From positions 434,001-498,000 of the forward strand of contig NZ_CP040846.1 in assembly GCF_006274605.1 (NCBI RefSeq): a DNA stretch of 64,000 nucleotides, written 5' to 3'. The position numbers were made by a program, and so were the translations under genes. This document shows positions 8,960 to 17,312 of the stretch, one piece after another. Each line of letters begins with the position of its first letter. The stretch's first letter is position 1. This DNA comes from Thermococcus indicus. GTDB lineage: Archaea; Methanobacteriota_B; Thermococci; Thermococcales; Thermococcaceae. The notes beneath the pieces were generated by a model. That model worked only from the letters and a program-made list of their open reading frames with translations, was not told the origin of the DNA and ran no database searches.

Positions 8960-10600
8960 TCATCCCCTTGGCCATATCCATATTTCAACCTTACCCACGA
9001 TGTATCTATACTCAAGGTATGGCTTAATTCCGTTGTCTATAATCCTCGCATTGGTGAAATATGTTCTATATAACCAAAGCTGGACAATAGAACTAGGCTT
9101 GCTGAATAAATCGCTCCAGGGAACTTTAACTGTTGATTCCCCTGTGTAGGTGTGTACTGCCCTTAAATCTCCAGAGGAATCAAAGGAGTATACAGTAACC
9201 TCCAGCTTGTTATCCGATTTGCTGATTAATATTGCGCTTGATTCTTCTCCGTTCACCGCAACTAAAATTGCGTATCCCTTTGTGTCATTGACCTCTATCT
9301 CAAAATTGACTGATGGCTGAATGGGATATTTTATTGACCCATCTAGGAGTTTGGTTCCATTTTTGATTAGTGGAATGGTGTTGTTGTATACTCTAGTGTT
9401 GATTACAATAATCCTGCGAGAATTAGTGACCCATGAGGCATTTTTAGTGTTCATTTTGCCTCCTAATGAGAACTTCCCGTTAATATACGAGAAGTTCCAT
9501 GTTGGCTTTGAAAAGTTTCCAACGGTTGGAATCTGAACTTTAACTGAGCTTATTGAGGTTGGAACTACCTGGCACGTTGGAAAATCAGATGGATTAACGA
9601 GCTTTTCAAATGTGCCTGCAACGGAGACCTTATATCCTTCGGCGATTGGATGCCCAAGTATGTAAACAATCCATGTTCCGCTAGCAACATTTACATCTCC
9701 TGAGGCATCAGCCCATTGATCTTGAATAAATTTGTACCAATGAGCTTGGGCTACATAAGTGTCTGCTCCTGAACTACTAACCGCAGCATACCAAGTTCCA
9801 TCGACGTTAACATAGAGGATACCTCTTAGCTGTATGGAATACGTCACGTCTCCTGGGGCTTGATTTTCTATCAGGGGGTATTCAAGATTGGAGTTTTTTA
9901 TTATTAAGTTACCTGTCGTTGCAATATGAACAGTTCCCCTTGAGTTTGGGGTTATCTTCAGTGAATCTGAGATAATTATGTTGTAAGGAGTGCTGAGTTC
10001 TCCTGTGTTAGGATCATACCCAACTTTGAGTTTAAACCCTGCAGTGGAAGAACTTTGCACGTATAATGATCCAGGGAGGAGACAGAGGTTCCCCTTAACG
10101 TAAAGAGTTACATCCCCATATGCCTGAAATGGGTCGCAGGTTAAACTCGTAGACTCATCAATAAAGGTATCTTTAGTGATGTTACAAAAACCTGATCCAC
10201 TGAAGTTGACTATAATAACAGGTTCGGGAATATAAATATTAACGTAAAAATTATTATTCTGGCTTAGATTTTTTAGAAAGTTATACTCGTTTTGGTTTCC
10301 CTTTTCCAAAAGTTCAATGAATCTCCTAATTTTAGTGCACGATACCTCATGTGAGTTATCTTCCCTCCATCCTGGATACTTCATTTCCTGAATGTTTTCG
10401 TCCCAATCCTCCGGCTCCCCTGGTGTCTTGGTAAGAACATCCAGCATATTGTCGGCTATGTTTGTTCTCCCGTACCAGCTCACCAGGGAGTTTATCTCGC
10501 TCCTCAGGCTCTCAGATGTTGCGGAGACGGTGCCGAGTATCATTATGACAAGAACCAGTGAGAGCAGGGCGTCCATAGAGAAGAGCTGGCCCCTCCTCAC
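8960..10600 (-). CDS. Extracellular protein with type III signal-like N-terminus
   Basis: A 546-residue protein starting MRRGQLFSMDALLSLVLVIM, similar to the next gene's N-terminus (both have G, then a hydrophobic run with DALLSLVL). Prepilin-peptidase-type cleavage after Gly4 is plausible. The exterior domain is beta-strand rich, with repeated short strands and sequons and a CxC-poor centre. The start overlaps the upstream stop by 4 nt (ATGA). The first 170 nt of the gene have local G+C content, whereas the rest is A+T-rich, so the secreted domain may have been exchanged by recombination while the export signal was kept. The function is unknown; a pilus-like surface protein is inferred. Confidence 0.72.
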   Translation of the reverse strand: MRRGQLFSMDALLSLVLVIMILGTVSATSESLRSEINSLVSWYGRTNIADNMLDVLTKTPGEPEDWDENIQEMKYPGWREDNSHEVSCTKIRRFIELLEKGNQNEYNFLKNLSQNNNFYVNIYIPEPVIIVNFSGSGFCNITKDTFIDESTSLTCDPFQAYGDVTLYVKGNLCLLPGSLYVQSSSTAGFKLKVGYDPNTGELSTPYNIIISDSLKITPNSRGTVHIATTGNLIIKNSNLEYPLIENQAPGDVTYSIQLRGILYVNVDGTWYAAVSSSGADTYVAQAHWYKFIQDQWADASGDVNVASGTWIVYILGHPIAEGYKVSVAGTFEKLVNPSDFPTCQVVPTSISSVKVQIPTVGNFSKPTWNFSYINGKFSLGGKMNTKNASWVTNSRRIIVINTRVYNNTIPLIKNGTKLLDGSIKYPIQPSVNFEIEVNDTKGYAILVAVNGEESSAILISKSDNKLEVTVYSFDSSGDLRAVHTYTGESTVKVPWSDLFSKPSSIVQLWLYRTYFTNARIIDNGIKPYLEYRYIVGKVEIWIWPRG

Positions 10601-11103
10601 GGTACCACCACCCAGTCTCCGTTCACGGTAACGTTGAACTCGACCTCTCTCCCGCCTTGGTACAGCTTCCCATCCCGCAGGGTGAAGTCCCGTGACAGGT
10701 CTAGATAGTCCACCATAAACTCCCCGATGGCGCCGGCTATCTTTTCGTTCTCACCCTCCGAAAGGTACAGGTCGTGCTCAAATTTTATGAGAAGAACGAC
10801 CTTCCCCTCAGTTTCGAGCTGGGTTTTCAGCCCCGCAAACCTGAAGGACACCGGCTTAAAGCCTGTGTAGTTCTCCATCACCTCGTTTAGGGGCGCGTAG
10901 ACGCTCCCGTCTACCTCAACGCCTGTGGAAATGTAAGCCGCCGCCCGCGAAGAGGCGTCCCTAACTCCGGCTATGAGGAGCGTGTCCGAGTTCTGTTTTA
11001 TGTATATTCTCATGGTAAAGACTACCCCTCCGAGTATTATGGCCAGTATGAACAGCACCTCCAGTGACGTTTGGGCCTTAAGGCGCCTCTCTGATCTCGA
11101 CAT
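10597..11103 (-). CDS. Pilin-like protein (class III signal peptide)
   Basis: A 168-residue protein with the N-terminus RRLKA, QTSLEVLFILAII. The Ala then Gln-x-x-Leu-Glu pattern, with Glu at +5 of the mature protein and a hydrophobic helix, is the classic archaeal type IV pilin signal for a prepilin peptidase. A globular domain of about 130 residues follows, ending VNVTVNGDWVVVP. I chose the ATG at 11103 (MSRSERRLKA), which has GAGAGG upstream; it overlaps the preceding gene by 26 nt. The annotated-longest start at 11130 is less likely. It is one of three small canonical pilin-like proteins in the operon. Confidence 0.8.
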   Translation of the reverse strand: MSRSERRLKAQTSLEVLFILAIILGGVVFTMRIYIKQNSDTLLIAGVRDASSRAAAYISTGVEVDGSVYAPLNEVMENYTGFKPVSFRFAGLKTQLETEGKVVLLIKFEHDLYLSEGENEKIAGAIGEFMVDYLDLSRDFTLRDGKLYQGGREVEFNVTVNGDWVVVP

Positions 11104-11521
11104 ACCTCTCACCGCTTGAATCCAATCCAACGACCACCCATAGACTGGTTCTCCCTGGAATTATTTGAACGGTCGTTGTCCTCTTCACCGGCACGGGGAT
11201 GCTCTCGTAGGTCACGTATCTTCTTCCGGAGATCAGTGCATCGACTTTAAGCATGTTGGAAGTAGCATTGAGGGTCACGGTAACGACATCGCTTCCGGCA
11301 AGGGGAATCGGGAAGTCCTTTCTCACCGAAAAGCCCGGGCCTGCCGAATACGCCTTCGTCACAGTGTCTCTTAGGTCGATGGCGAAAACCTTGAGCCTCG
11401 TCTGTTTGTCGAAGGTCTTCGCCCCCATTATTTCCTGATTGGACAGGTTTATGAGGCTCACCACGGTGAGCATGATGAGAGTTACCGCGAAGAGCAGGTC
11501 GAGGCTCAGCTGTGCCCTCAT
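11078..11521 (-). CDS. Pilin-like protein (class III signal peptide)
   Basis: A 147-residue protein beginning MRAQLSLDLLFAVTLIML. Only two residues plus Ala precede the Gln, and Asp sits at +5 where most pilins have Glu. The hydrophobic helix is followed by about 115 residues of beta-rich domain ending YVEIREAP. The ATG at 11521 lies just after the upstream stop (TAA 11523-11525) and has GGTGGAT as ribosome-binding site, so translation is probably coupled. It is likely a minor pilin or pseudopilin of the same assembly as its neighbours. Confidence 0.8.
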   Translation of the reverse strand: MRAQLSLDLLFAVTLIMLTVVSLINLSNQEIMGAKTFDKQTRLKVFAIDLRDTVTKAYSAGPGFSVRKDFPIPLAGSDVVTVTLNATSNMLKVDALISGRRYVTYESIPVPVKRTTTVQIIPGRTSLWVVVGLDSSGERYVEIREAP

Positions 11522-11522
11522 G

Positions 11523-12149
11523 TTATCCACCCGGATTGATGTTTATCCAGAGCGTTCCGCTCGTTTCGTTGTACTCCATATCGGCGGGTTCATCCGGGTT
11601 CCATTCAACGACTATCCTCAGGTCAGAGGGTATGTCAGATATTTTTGGGGTCCTTGTGTCCTCCTCCGAAAAGAACTTAACTTTTATCGCATTTCCGGTG
11701 TAATTGTAGAGCATTGGTGTGAAAAAGGCGTTTTTGTCGTCCCCACTTACTGCTGGCCCCTCCCTGTTTTCGGTCACCGATACTAGGATTCCGGCGGAAA
11801 TCCCCGACGGATTGTTTCTGTCAGATGCATTTATCATGAAAATCTTCACAATGGGCTGTTCGTAGCCGTAGGCTCTGCTTAAGTAGCTCTCCTTGTTTAG
11901 ATACGTAACCTTAACGTACGTCGTCGCCTTCGAACCAAGCCCCTGGGCGTAAACTTGGCTTATCGTGTTGGCTATGGCATTGGCCAGGCTTTTCTCCTCG
12001 AGGGCCACCTGAATACGAAGGTTCTCCACAGATGGCGAGCCCTCGCTGAATGAGGTATTCCTCACCGAGTATAGCAGCAGTATCGTGAGTAGCCCGAATA
12101 TGAACAGGAACTCCAGGGTAACCTGGCCCCTAACCTTTTTATTCCTCAT
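11523..12149 (-). CDS. Pilin-like protein (class III signal peptide)
   Basis: A 208-residue protein, MRNKKVRG then QVTLEFLFIFGLLTIL. Gly at -1, Gln at +1 and Glu at +5 make this the most canonical prepilin signal in the cluster. After the helix comes a soluble domain rich in beta strands and sequons, with the C-terminus NINPGG. A GTG start at 12158 overlapping the upstream stop as GTGA is the alternative; the ATG at 12149 has GGAGTG upstream. It lies between the operon's membrane protein and two further pilin-like genes. It could be the major pilin of the system, but that is inference. Confidence 0.8.
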   Translation of the reverse strand: MRNKKVRGQVTLEFLFIFGLLTILLLYSVRNTSFSEGSPSVENLRIQVALEEKSLANAIANTISQVYAQGLGSKATTYVKVTYLNKESYLSRAYGYEQPIVKIFMINASDRNNPSGISAGILVSVTENREGPAVSGDDKNAFFTPMLYNYTGNAIKVKFFSEEDTRTPKISDIPSDLRIVVEWNPDEPADMEYNETSGTLWININPGG

Positions 12150-12154
12150 CCCTC

Positions 12155-12814
12155 TCACTCCAAGAAATACTGGGTGGACGATATATTTAATGGTTGCTCC
12201 CTAGATTTGGCACCCACAACCGCAAAAATGCCGGCCGGCGTTTTGAAGATCTCAACGCCAAAGTAGTCCCCGCTGAATATCTTGAACTTGTACCTCTCCG
12301 GCTGAAGGGAGTGCTTCTCCACCAGCTCGGCCAGTTCGTCAATGAAGAACTGCGTCAGCTCGTAGTAGATTAAATCAAGCTTCTCGCGGGTGGAATCCCT
12401 GATCAGAAGAACCGCTGGCAGTATCGCAAGCCCGATGATTAAGTATGGCTGACCTGTGAGGAGGGACGCGAGCGCAGTCGCACCTATTGCTGCACCTATG
12501 GCGGCATACACGCCCTTCTCCCGCTTCTTTGCCTCTTTAATCTCCTTAACCTTCCCCTCCCAGATGTCAAGCAGTGAGGGGTTGTAGAAATCAAAGGCTG
12601 TGTGGCGCTTTCCCTTTGCCATTCTCTCCCGGATGAGGTCGTCCCAGTCGTCCTTGTAGTAGATGACCTCCCCGTGGAGCCTCGCCCTCTCGGCATCGAG
12701 GGAGGAGATTATTCTGATTATGTCCTCGGCACTCTCATGGGCGATATGGGCGTAGACCTCCTTCTCATCTAAGTCCAGAGCAACCTCGACGGAGTCCTTT
12801 ATCGGCTCAGTCAT
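12155..12814 (-). CDS. Hypothetical membrane protein between CetZ-like GTPase and pilin-like genes
   Basis: A 219-residue protein. An acidic N-terminal helical region (about 1-100) ends in a lysine-rich stretch, then two hydrophobic segments at about 104-121 and 124-138 form a membrane hairpin. A cytosolic C-terminal helical and beta domain (about 140-219) follows. There is no signal peptide. It overlaps the CetZ-like gene by 8 nt and the next pilin-like gene by 4 nt. The topology would put both soluble parts in the cytoplasm, suited to linking the GTPase to a membrane platform. That role is inferred; no known family is recognised. Confidence 0.72.
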   Translation of the reverse strand: MTEPIKDSVEVALDLDEKEVYAHIAHESAEDIIRIISSLDAERARLHGEVIYYKDDWDDLIRERMAKGKRHTAFDFYNPSLLDIWEGKVKEIKEAKKREKGVYAAIGAAIGATALASLLTGQPYLIIGLAILPAVLLIRDSTREKLDLIYYELTQFFIDELAELVEKHSLQPERYKFKIFSGDYFGVEIFKTPAGIFAVVGAKSREQPLNISSTQYFLE

Positions 12815-13976
12815 CCTTCTCCCTCCGGAGCCTCTTGCCTATACCTTCGATATCGGGGTACTCTCTGTAGGGGATTTCCTTCAGCTCACTCCCACCCTTG
12901 GCGTACACGTCATCGAAGTCGGGCAGGCCGCTCAGGAGCTCCTTCTTTTTGTTCTCCGCTTTCTCCTTCGCCTCCATGAAGGACCGGGCGTACCGCTTGG
13001 CGGTGATGATGATGTCCTCGATGCTCCTGCTCTCGTAGATGCCGCTGAGGAGGGTTACAACTTCCACCTCCCTCTCGCGCGGGTCCGGGTAGAAGCCGCG
13101 GAATATCTGCTTGCCCCTTATCTTGTTGGTGAGGTAGTTGAGCGCCTCGAATATGTCTGTGGCCTTCAGGACTTCAGGAGGGCCGTGAACCGCCACGAGT
13201 CCGTAAAGGGCGGACTCTATGTTGGCGTCAAGGTACAGGCCCTCGCTCTCGAAGGACCGGGTGATGAGCCTAGAGAGGCTTTTGACCTTGTTAGCGTCGG
13301 CCTTGGCGTAGCCGACGGTTGCAAAGCTTCCGAAGGCCTTGAGGACGAACTTTAAATCGCTGGCGTCGAGGGTCTGCTCTCCAGGAACGTCTACCAGGGC
13401 CAAAAGTGACGCTATCCTCTCAACGATAGTGTAGTTTATCCTCTCGTAGGCCCTGCTTATATCGTCGGAGCCTTCCTTGAGTTTGTTGTTGTCTATGGCT
13501 ATTATGGAATCGGCGATCTTTGAGAGCTTGTCGATGGTTATGGCTGCGTTGATGGTAGGCCTTATTCCCTCCTCCCTGAGGGGGAGCGCTCCGATGGCCA
13601 CCACCAGGGAATCGGGGTACTCTTCCTTGAGCGCCTCGGCCAGAACTGGAGTTCCTCCGGCGCCGGTTCCGCCGCCGAAGCCGAAGGTCAGGAAGAATAT
13701 GTCCACGTCCTCGTAGCCGATTATTGAGCCTATCTTGCGCATGACGAGGGGCAAATCGCGCTTCATGGCCTCCCTGCCGAGTATTGGGTTTGCATTGACC
13801 CCCTTGCCGCCGGTCAGGTTCTCTCCTATGAGTATCCTCCTCTCGGGGGGGACATGCTTGAGGTACTCCAGGTCGCCCCTGGATGTGTTCAGGGCGAGCG
13901 CCTCAAAATCGACGAGGGAAAAGAGGTCGGCGATTTTAGTCCCGCACTGGCCGACCCCTATGATTAGAGCCCTCAC
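12807..13976 (-). CDS. Tubulin/FtsZ-superfamily GTPase, CetZ-like
   Basis: A 389-residue GTPase of the tubulin/FtsZ superfamily. The N-terminal nucleotide loop is GVGQCGTKIADLF (residues 7-19), the tubulin signature GGGTGAG is at 101-107, and the catalytic T7-type acidic loop LDASD is at 203-207. The GQCG start and the divergence from FtsZ1/FtsZ2 point to the archaeal CetZ group, which in haloarchaea shapes cells and supports motility rather than division. A charged C-terminal tail (about 340-389) may bind partners. It lies 7 nt downstream of the toroid gene and overlaps the following membrane-protein gene, so it is co-transcribed with pilin-like proteins. A cytoskeletal scaffold for pilus placement is my inference. 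Confidence 0.85.
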   Translation of the reverse strand: MRALIIGVGQCGTKIADLFSLVDFEALALNTSRGDLEYLKHVPPERRILIGENLTGGKGVNANPILGREAMKRDLPLVMRKIGSIIGYEDVDIFFLTFGFGGGTGAGGTPVLAEALKEEYPDSLVVAIGALPLREEGIRPTINAAITIDKLSKIADSIIAIDNNKLKEGSDDISRAYERINYTIVERIASLLALVDVPGEQTLDASDLKFVLKAFGSFATVGYAKADANKVKSLSRLITRSFESEGLYLDANIESALYGLVAVHGPPEVLKATDIFEALNYLTNKIRGKQIFRGFYPDPREREVEVVTLLSGIYESRSIEDIIITAKRYARSFMEAKEKAENKKKELLSGLPDFDDVYAKGGSELKEIPYREYPDIEGIGKRLRREKDD

Positions 13977-13983
13977 CTTCCTA

Positions 13984-16227
13984 TCACCCCGCGTCCAGGA
14001 GCTTTATCTCGTTGGGGTCAATGACGCCGTTTCCGTTGGAGTCCTTCGCCTCGAGCACCAGGTATTTTCCGTGGAAGTATTTGAAGAGGCCGGAGGTAAA
14101 TACGAGCTCCACGGCCCCGCTGCTCTGCTCGGCGAAGAGAACCATCAGCACGTGGCCGTCCTGAGTCCTGCCGGGTATTATGACTATGGTGCTGGCCAGG
14201 GGATACGTTCTGCCGTTTACCGTCACCAGCTGCCCCCTGACCTTGAGGGTTACCTCGCCGTTGTACCTCGAGACGTTGATGTCGCCGGGGGCGGCTAAGA
14301 AGATGTGGTTTCCATCTTCCACCTTGGAAACTCTCCCCTTCAGGTCCACACTCGATCCGAGTTCCTCGAGCTGGGGTGCGATGGTCTCGGCGACCGTCTG
14401 GTATTCCCCGGTGTAGTGAAGTTCCCACAATCCACCGCGGAGGGCGGTTATGGTCTCGTAGAGGGTTACCTCCGGCAGGAACTTGACGTCTTTGATGAAC
14501 TCAAGGGCAAGGGCGGTGTCCACGGTCGTTTTCGTCCCGTTGTGGAGGTTGTCAATGACCCACTTTAGGGCGTCGTTCTTTACGTCGTATCCAAGGGCGT
14601 CAAGGATCTCCGCGGCCCGGACTGTGTACTCCATCGAACCCACACCGTATGAGACCTCCCCCAGGATGTTTTCACTTCTGCCAAAGTGTCCCCAGGAGCC
14701 GTCGTCGAGTCTCTGGGCCATCAGCCAGTCCGAGTGCGGGCGCAGCTTTTCAATATCCGCGACCCTAATGAGGGACTCCAGAGCCTCCACCGTGGTTGGG
14801 ACGTTCTTTCCGACCATGACGCCCAGCAGGTGGTTGAGTATTATGCCCCATCCGTCCGGGGTCACGGAGAGGAGCCACTCCCCGGAGGCGTTTATGTCGT
14901 CTCCCTTCGCGCCGAGCTCCAGCAGCAGGTCAAGGCCCATTGCCGTTTCGTACGGCTGGGGTATGGAGAAGTACCCGGCCCACCTGCCAGGAAAGACCTC
15001 CATGGAGCGTGTGAAGTTCAGGAGTTCCTCCTTTTCGTCGTCGCTTAAATCGCCAAACTCCGCGAGAAGTTTGACCGTGTAGTAGTACTCCTCGGTCACT
15101 GTCCCGTGGAGTACCGCATCGTCCTTGGCATCTGTAAGGTGCTCCCGCGCCCATTCTATGGCCCGATCAACACCTTCCGGCACGGGGGTGCATGTCTTCA
15201 GCGCCCGAACCGCGTAGTAGGTTGCCTTTGCCGATCCGTGGGTTCCGGGGTGGATTCCCCAGCTTCCGTCGGGGTTCTGGCCTTCGGCCAGCGCTGAACA
15301 CAGCTCCCCCTTGGGGTTGGTGAAGTTCCCTGAGAGCCTGTCGGCCACGCTGGAGAACGCCATAACCGCGTAGGCGGTGGGGGTGATGGAGTCCGTATCG
15401 AGGAACGGGCCCTCCTTGCTGGTTAGATAATACGTCCCGTTGTCGTTGCCGGTCAGTTCGAGAACCGTCAGGGCCCGGCCGGTGTCAAAACTCAGCGGCT
15501 CGTAGAGAACCAGGGCGTACGTGAGCATGGCCCTCTCCCTTTCGTTGAGTCCGGCGGAGGACAGGAGTTCCTTGCACCTCTCCAGGTCCGCGGTTACGTT
15601 TCCGTAACCAATGGCTTTAAACGCTATGAGCCTGAGAGCGAGGTAGTCCGGCCTCAAATCCCTGGCTCTCTCCAGGTATTCGGCCCCGGCTTCGACCGCG
15701 ATGCTTTTCTCGGGCGTTAGACCCGTGGTTCCAAGCGCCCAGAGTGAGAGTGCGGTCGGGTAGAACTCCGTGGGGGAGTCCGCCAGGTATCCCCATCCCT
15801 CCCCATTGAACGCTGTTAGAAGATACGTCCTGCCATCCCTGATCGCTACTTCAATGTCGTTTTCGCTGATTCCGGTAGGGTAATCCTTTATAAGCTCCAT
15901 AACGGCCCCAAGGGCAATCAGAACGGTTGCAGTATCCTGGGGGGTACTCACCTCACCCCGGTAGTGGCCCCAGCCCCCATCCGGGTTCTGGATTTCGAGA
16001 AGCTCCTTCGTGACGTCCATCACAGTTGAGAGTGCGTCGGTACTGTTTCGGGCCTTCCCGACTGTGGAAACGAGGGCAGTTAAGAGCAGGGCCTTTTTTG
16101 GAATCTCGTTTGTGTCGGCCACCGTGTAACTGATGAATCCAAGGGACTCGTCTATTACACTCGCGGCACTGGTATATGGGAGCACAAGGAGCATGAACAG
16201 AATTACAGCGGTTAACGTCCTCTTCAT
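13984..16227 (-). CDS. Secreted alpha/alpha-toroid (terpene-cyclase-like fold) repeat protein
   Basis: A 747-residue protein with a Sec-type signal peptide (MKRTLTAVILFMLLVLPYTSAA) and repeated helical hairpins carrying QW-like motifs: QNPDGGWGHYRG, NGEGWGYLADS, QNPDGSWGIHP, LDDGSWGHFG. These are typical of the prenyltransferase/squalene-cyclase alpha-alpha barrel. No DxDD catalytic motif was found, so binding or structural use is more likely than cyclisation. The last 120 residues are beta-rich, and the end (DSNGNGVIDPNE) is a perfect EF-hand/dockerin calcium loop. It is the first gene of the surface operon, with a TATA at 16263-16277 and GAGGTG before the ATG. Its role is unknown, perhaps an extracellular adhesin or scaffold. 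Confidence 0.82.
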   Translation of the reverse strand: MKRTLTAVILFMLLVLPYTSAASVIDESLGFISYTVADTNEIPKKALLLTALVSTVGKARNSTDALSTVMDVTKELLEIQNPDGGWGHYRGEVSTPQDTATVLIALGAVMELIKDYPTGISENDIEVAIRDGRTYLLTAFNGEGWGYLADSPTEFYPTALSLWALGTTGLTPEKSIAVEAGAEYLERARDLRPDYLALRLIAFKAIGYGNVTADLERCKELLSSAGLNERERAMLTYALVLYEPLSFDTGRALTVLELTGNDNGTYYLTSKEGPFLDTDSITPTAYAVMAFSSVADRLSGNFTNPKGELCSALAEGQNPDGSWGIHPGTHGSAKATYYAVRALKTCTPVPEGVDRAIEWAREHLTDAKDDAVLHGTVTEEYYYTVKLLAEFGDLSDDEKEELLNFTRSMEVFPGRWAGYFSIPQPYETAMGLDLLLELGAKGDDINASGEWLLSVTPDGWGIILNHLLGVMVGKNVPTTVEALESLIRVADIEKLRPHSDWLMAQRLDDGSWGHFGRSENILGEVSYGVGSMEYTVRAAEILDALGYDVKNDALKWVIDNLHNGTKTTVDTALALEFIKDVKFLPEVTLYETITALRGGLWELHYTGEYQTVAETIAPQLEELGSSVDLKGRVSKVEDGNHIFLAAPGDINVSRYNGEVTLKVRGQLVTVNGRTYPLASTIVIIPGRTQDGHVLMVLFAEQSSGAVELVFTSGLFKYFHGKYLVLEAKDSNGNGVIDPNEIKLLDAG

Positions 16228-16262
16228 TCCCGTACACCTCTAACTGTCCACTAGGGGATGAA

Positions 16263-16278
16263 AATAAATAAACTTTTT
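16263..16278 (-). promoter_or_regulatory. Promoter of the surface-protein operon
   Basis: Minus-strand AAAAAGTTTATTTATT lies 36-50 nt before the ATG at 16227. It is the only good TATA element seen ahead of the ten tightly packed genes down to 3688. Confidence 0.55.
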
Positions 16279-16310
16279 CCATATTCCTGCGGAATAAAAA
16301 GAAAGGACGG

Positions 16311-17312
16311 TCAGTGCTTTATGAATCTGCCGCCGATTCTGGTTCCGTGGGAATCGACGTCGTCGCGCATTATGAGAACGACCCTGCTCGGCTCGTACTC
16401 GTCCTCGATGTGGTAGCCGGGCAGGTGCTTCACCAGCTCCTCTGCAAAGGCTCTGATCTCCTCGTGCCGCGGCATGTTGTTGATGGTGAGCCTGTTGCGG
16501 GAGAAGCCCACGAACATGTAAGCTTTCGCCTCGACGAACATCGGGTTGGCGAGCTTTATCAGCTCCGCGTAGCCCTCTGGGTTGGTCATGTTCTCGCCCT
16601 TGACGAGGGTGAGCCTTATCACCGTCCTGGTCTGGGCGTCGTTCATGAGCCTGAGCGTCTCCTTTATCTTCTCCCAGCCGTCGGGAATCATCGGGACGTT
16701 CACACGGTTGTAGGTCTCGAGGTCCGGGGCGGTGAGGGAGACGTAGAGCTGGCTCGGCAGCTTGTCCTCTTTCTTCATCTCCTCGAGTCTCTCCGGAACG
16801 GTTCCGTTGGTGACGATGAAGGTCGTGAAACCGCGCTTGTGGAACTCCTCAACCAGGTCGCCCATGTAGGGGTACAGCATCGGCTCGCCGGAGAGACTTA
16901 TAGCGGCGTGCTTCGGGTTCCATGCCTCCTCGAACTTCTTCATGTTTATGCCTGGCATGCCCTTGTAGCCGACGAGGAGCTTGCGCTGGGCCTTTATGCT
17001 CTCCTCGACGATGAAGGCCGGGTCGTCCCATGGCTCCGGGAGCTCGGTTCCGAGGAAGCCCTCCATCGGGCGCCAGCAGAATATGCAGTTGTGGGTGCAC
17101 CACGCCGTAACCGGCGTCATCTGCAGGCAGCGGTGGGAGTGTATGTTGTAGAACTTCTGCTTGTAGCAGAAGCGGTCGTGCTTTATGCTCTCCTTGAGCC
17201 AGTGGCAGAGCTTTACCGAGCTGTGCCTGCCAACGAGAGCGTAGTGCTGCTTCCTGAAGAGACTCGCTATCTCCTCCGGCATGTTGGGGTTGGACTTGAA
17301 CGTTAACGCCAT
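16311..17312 (-). CDS. taw1: tRNA 4-demethylwyosine synthase (Taw1/TYW1)
   Basis: A radical SAM enzyme that condenses pyruvate with N1-methylguanosine-37 of tRNA-Phe, forming the tricyclic core of wyosine bases. The radical SAM cluster motif CTHNCIFC is at about residues 72-79. Three further cysteines at about 36, 49 and 62 (LCHW, FCYK, RCLQ) match the second [4Fe-4S] cluster of archaeal Taw1. The 333-residue length is normal. I prefer the ATG at 17312 because GGTGAGG sits 3-9 nt upstream; the GTG at 17321 is part of that site. A TATA (CCTTTTTAAAAGG) lies at 17355-17367. Confidence 0.95.
   Translation of the reverse strand: MALTFKSNPNMPEEIASLFRKQHYALVGRHSSVKLCHWLKESIKHDRFCYKQKFYNIHSHRCLQMTPVTAWCTHNCIFCWRPMEGFLGTELPEPWDDPAFIVEESIKAQRKLLVGYKGMPGINMKKFEEAWNPKHAAISLSGEPMLYPYMGDLVEEFHKRGFTTFIVTNGTVPERLEEMKKEDKLPSQLYVSLTAPDLETYNRVNVPMIPDGWEKIKETLRLMNDAQTRTVIRLTLVKGENMTNPEGYAELIKLANPMFVEAKAYMFVGFSRNRLTINNMPRHEEIRAFAEELVKHLPGYHIEDEYEPSRVVLIMRDDVDSHGTRIGGRFIKH

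Noticed and set aside
16314-17306. A 330-codon plus-strand frame antisense to taw1
   Set aside because: The opposite strand encodes an unmistakable radical SAM enzyme with all cluster cysteines; the plus frame has no motif or ribosome-binding site.
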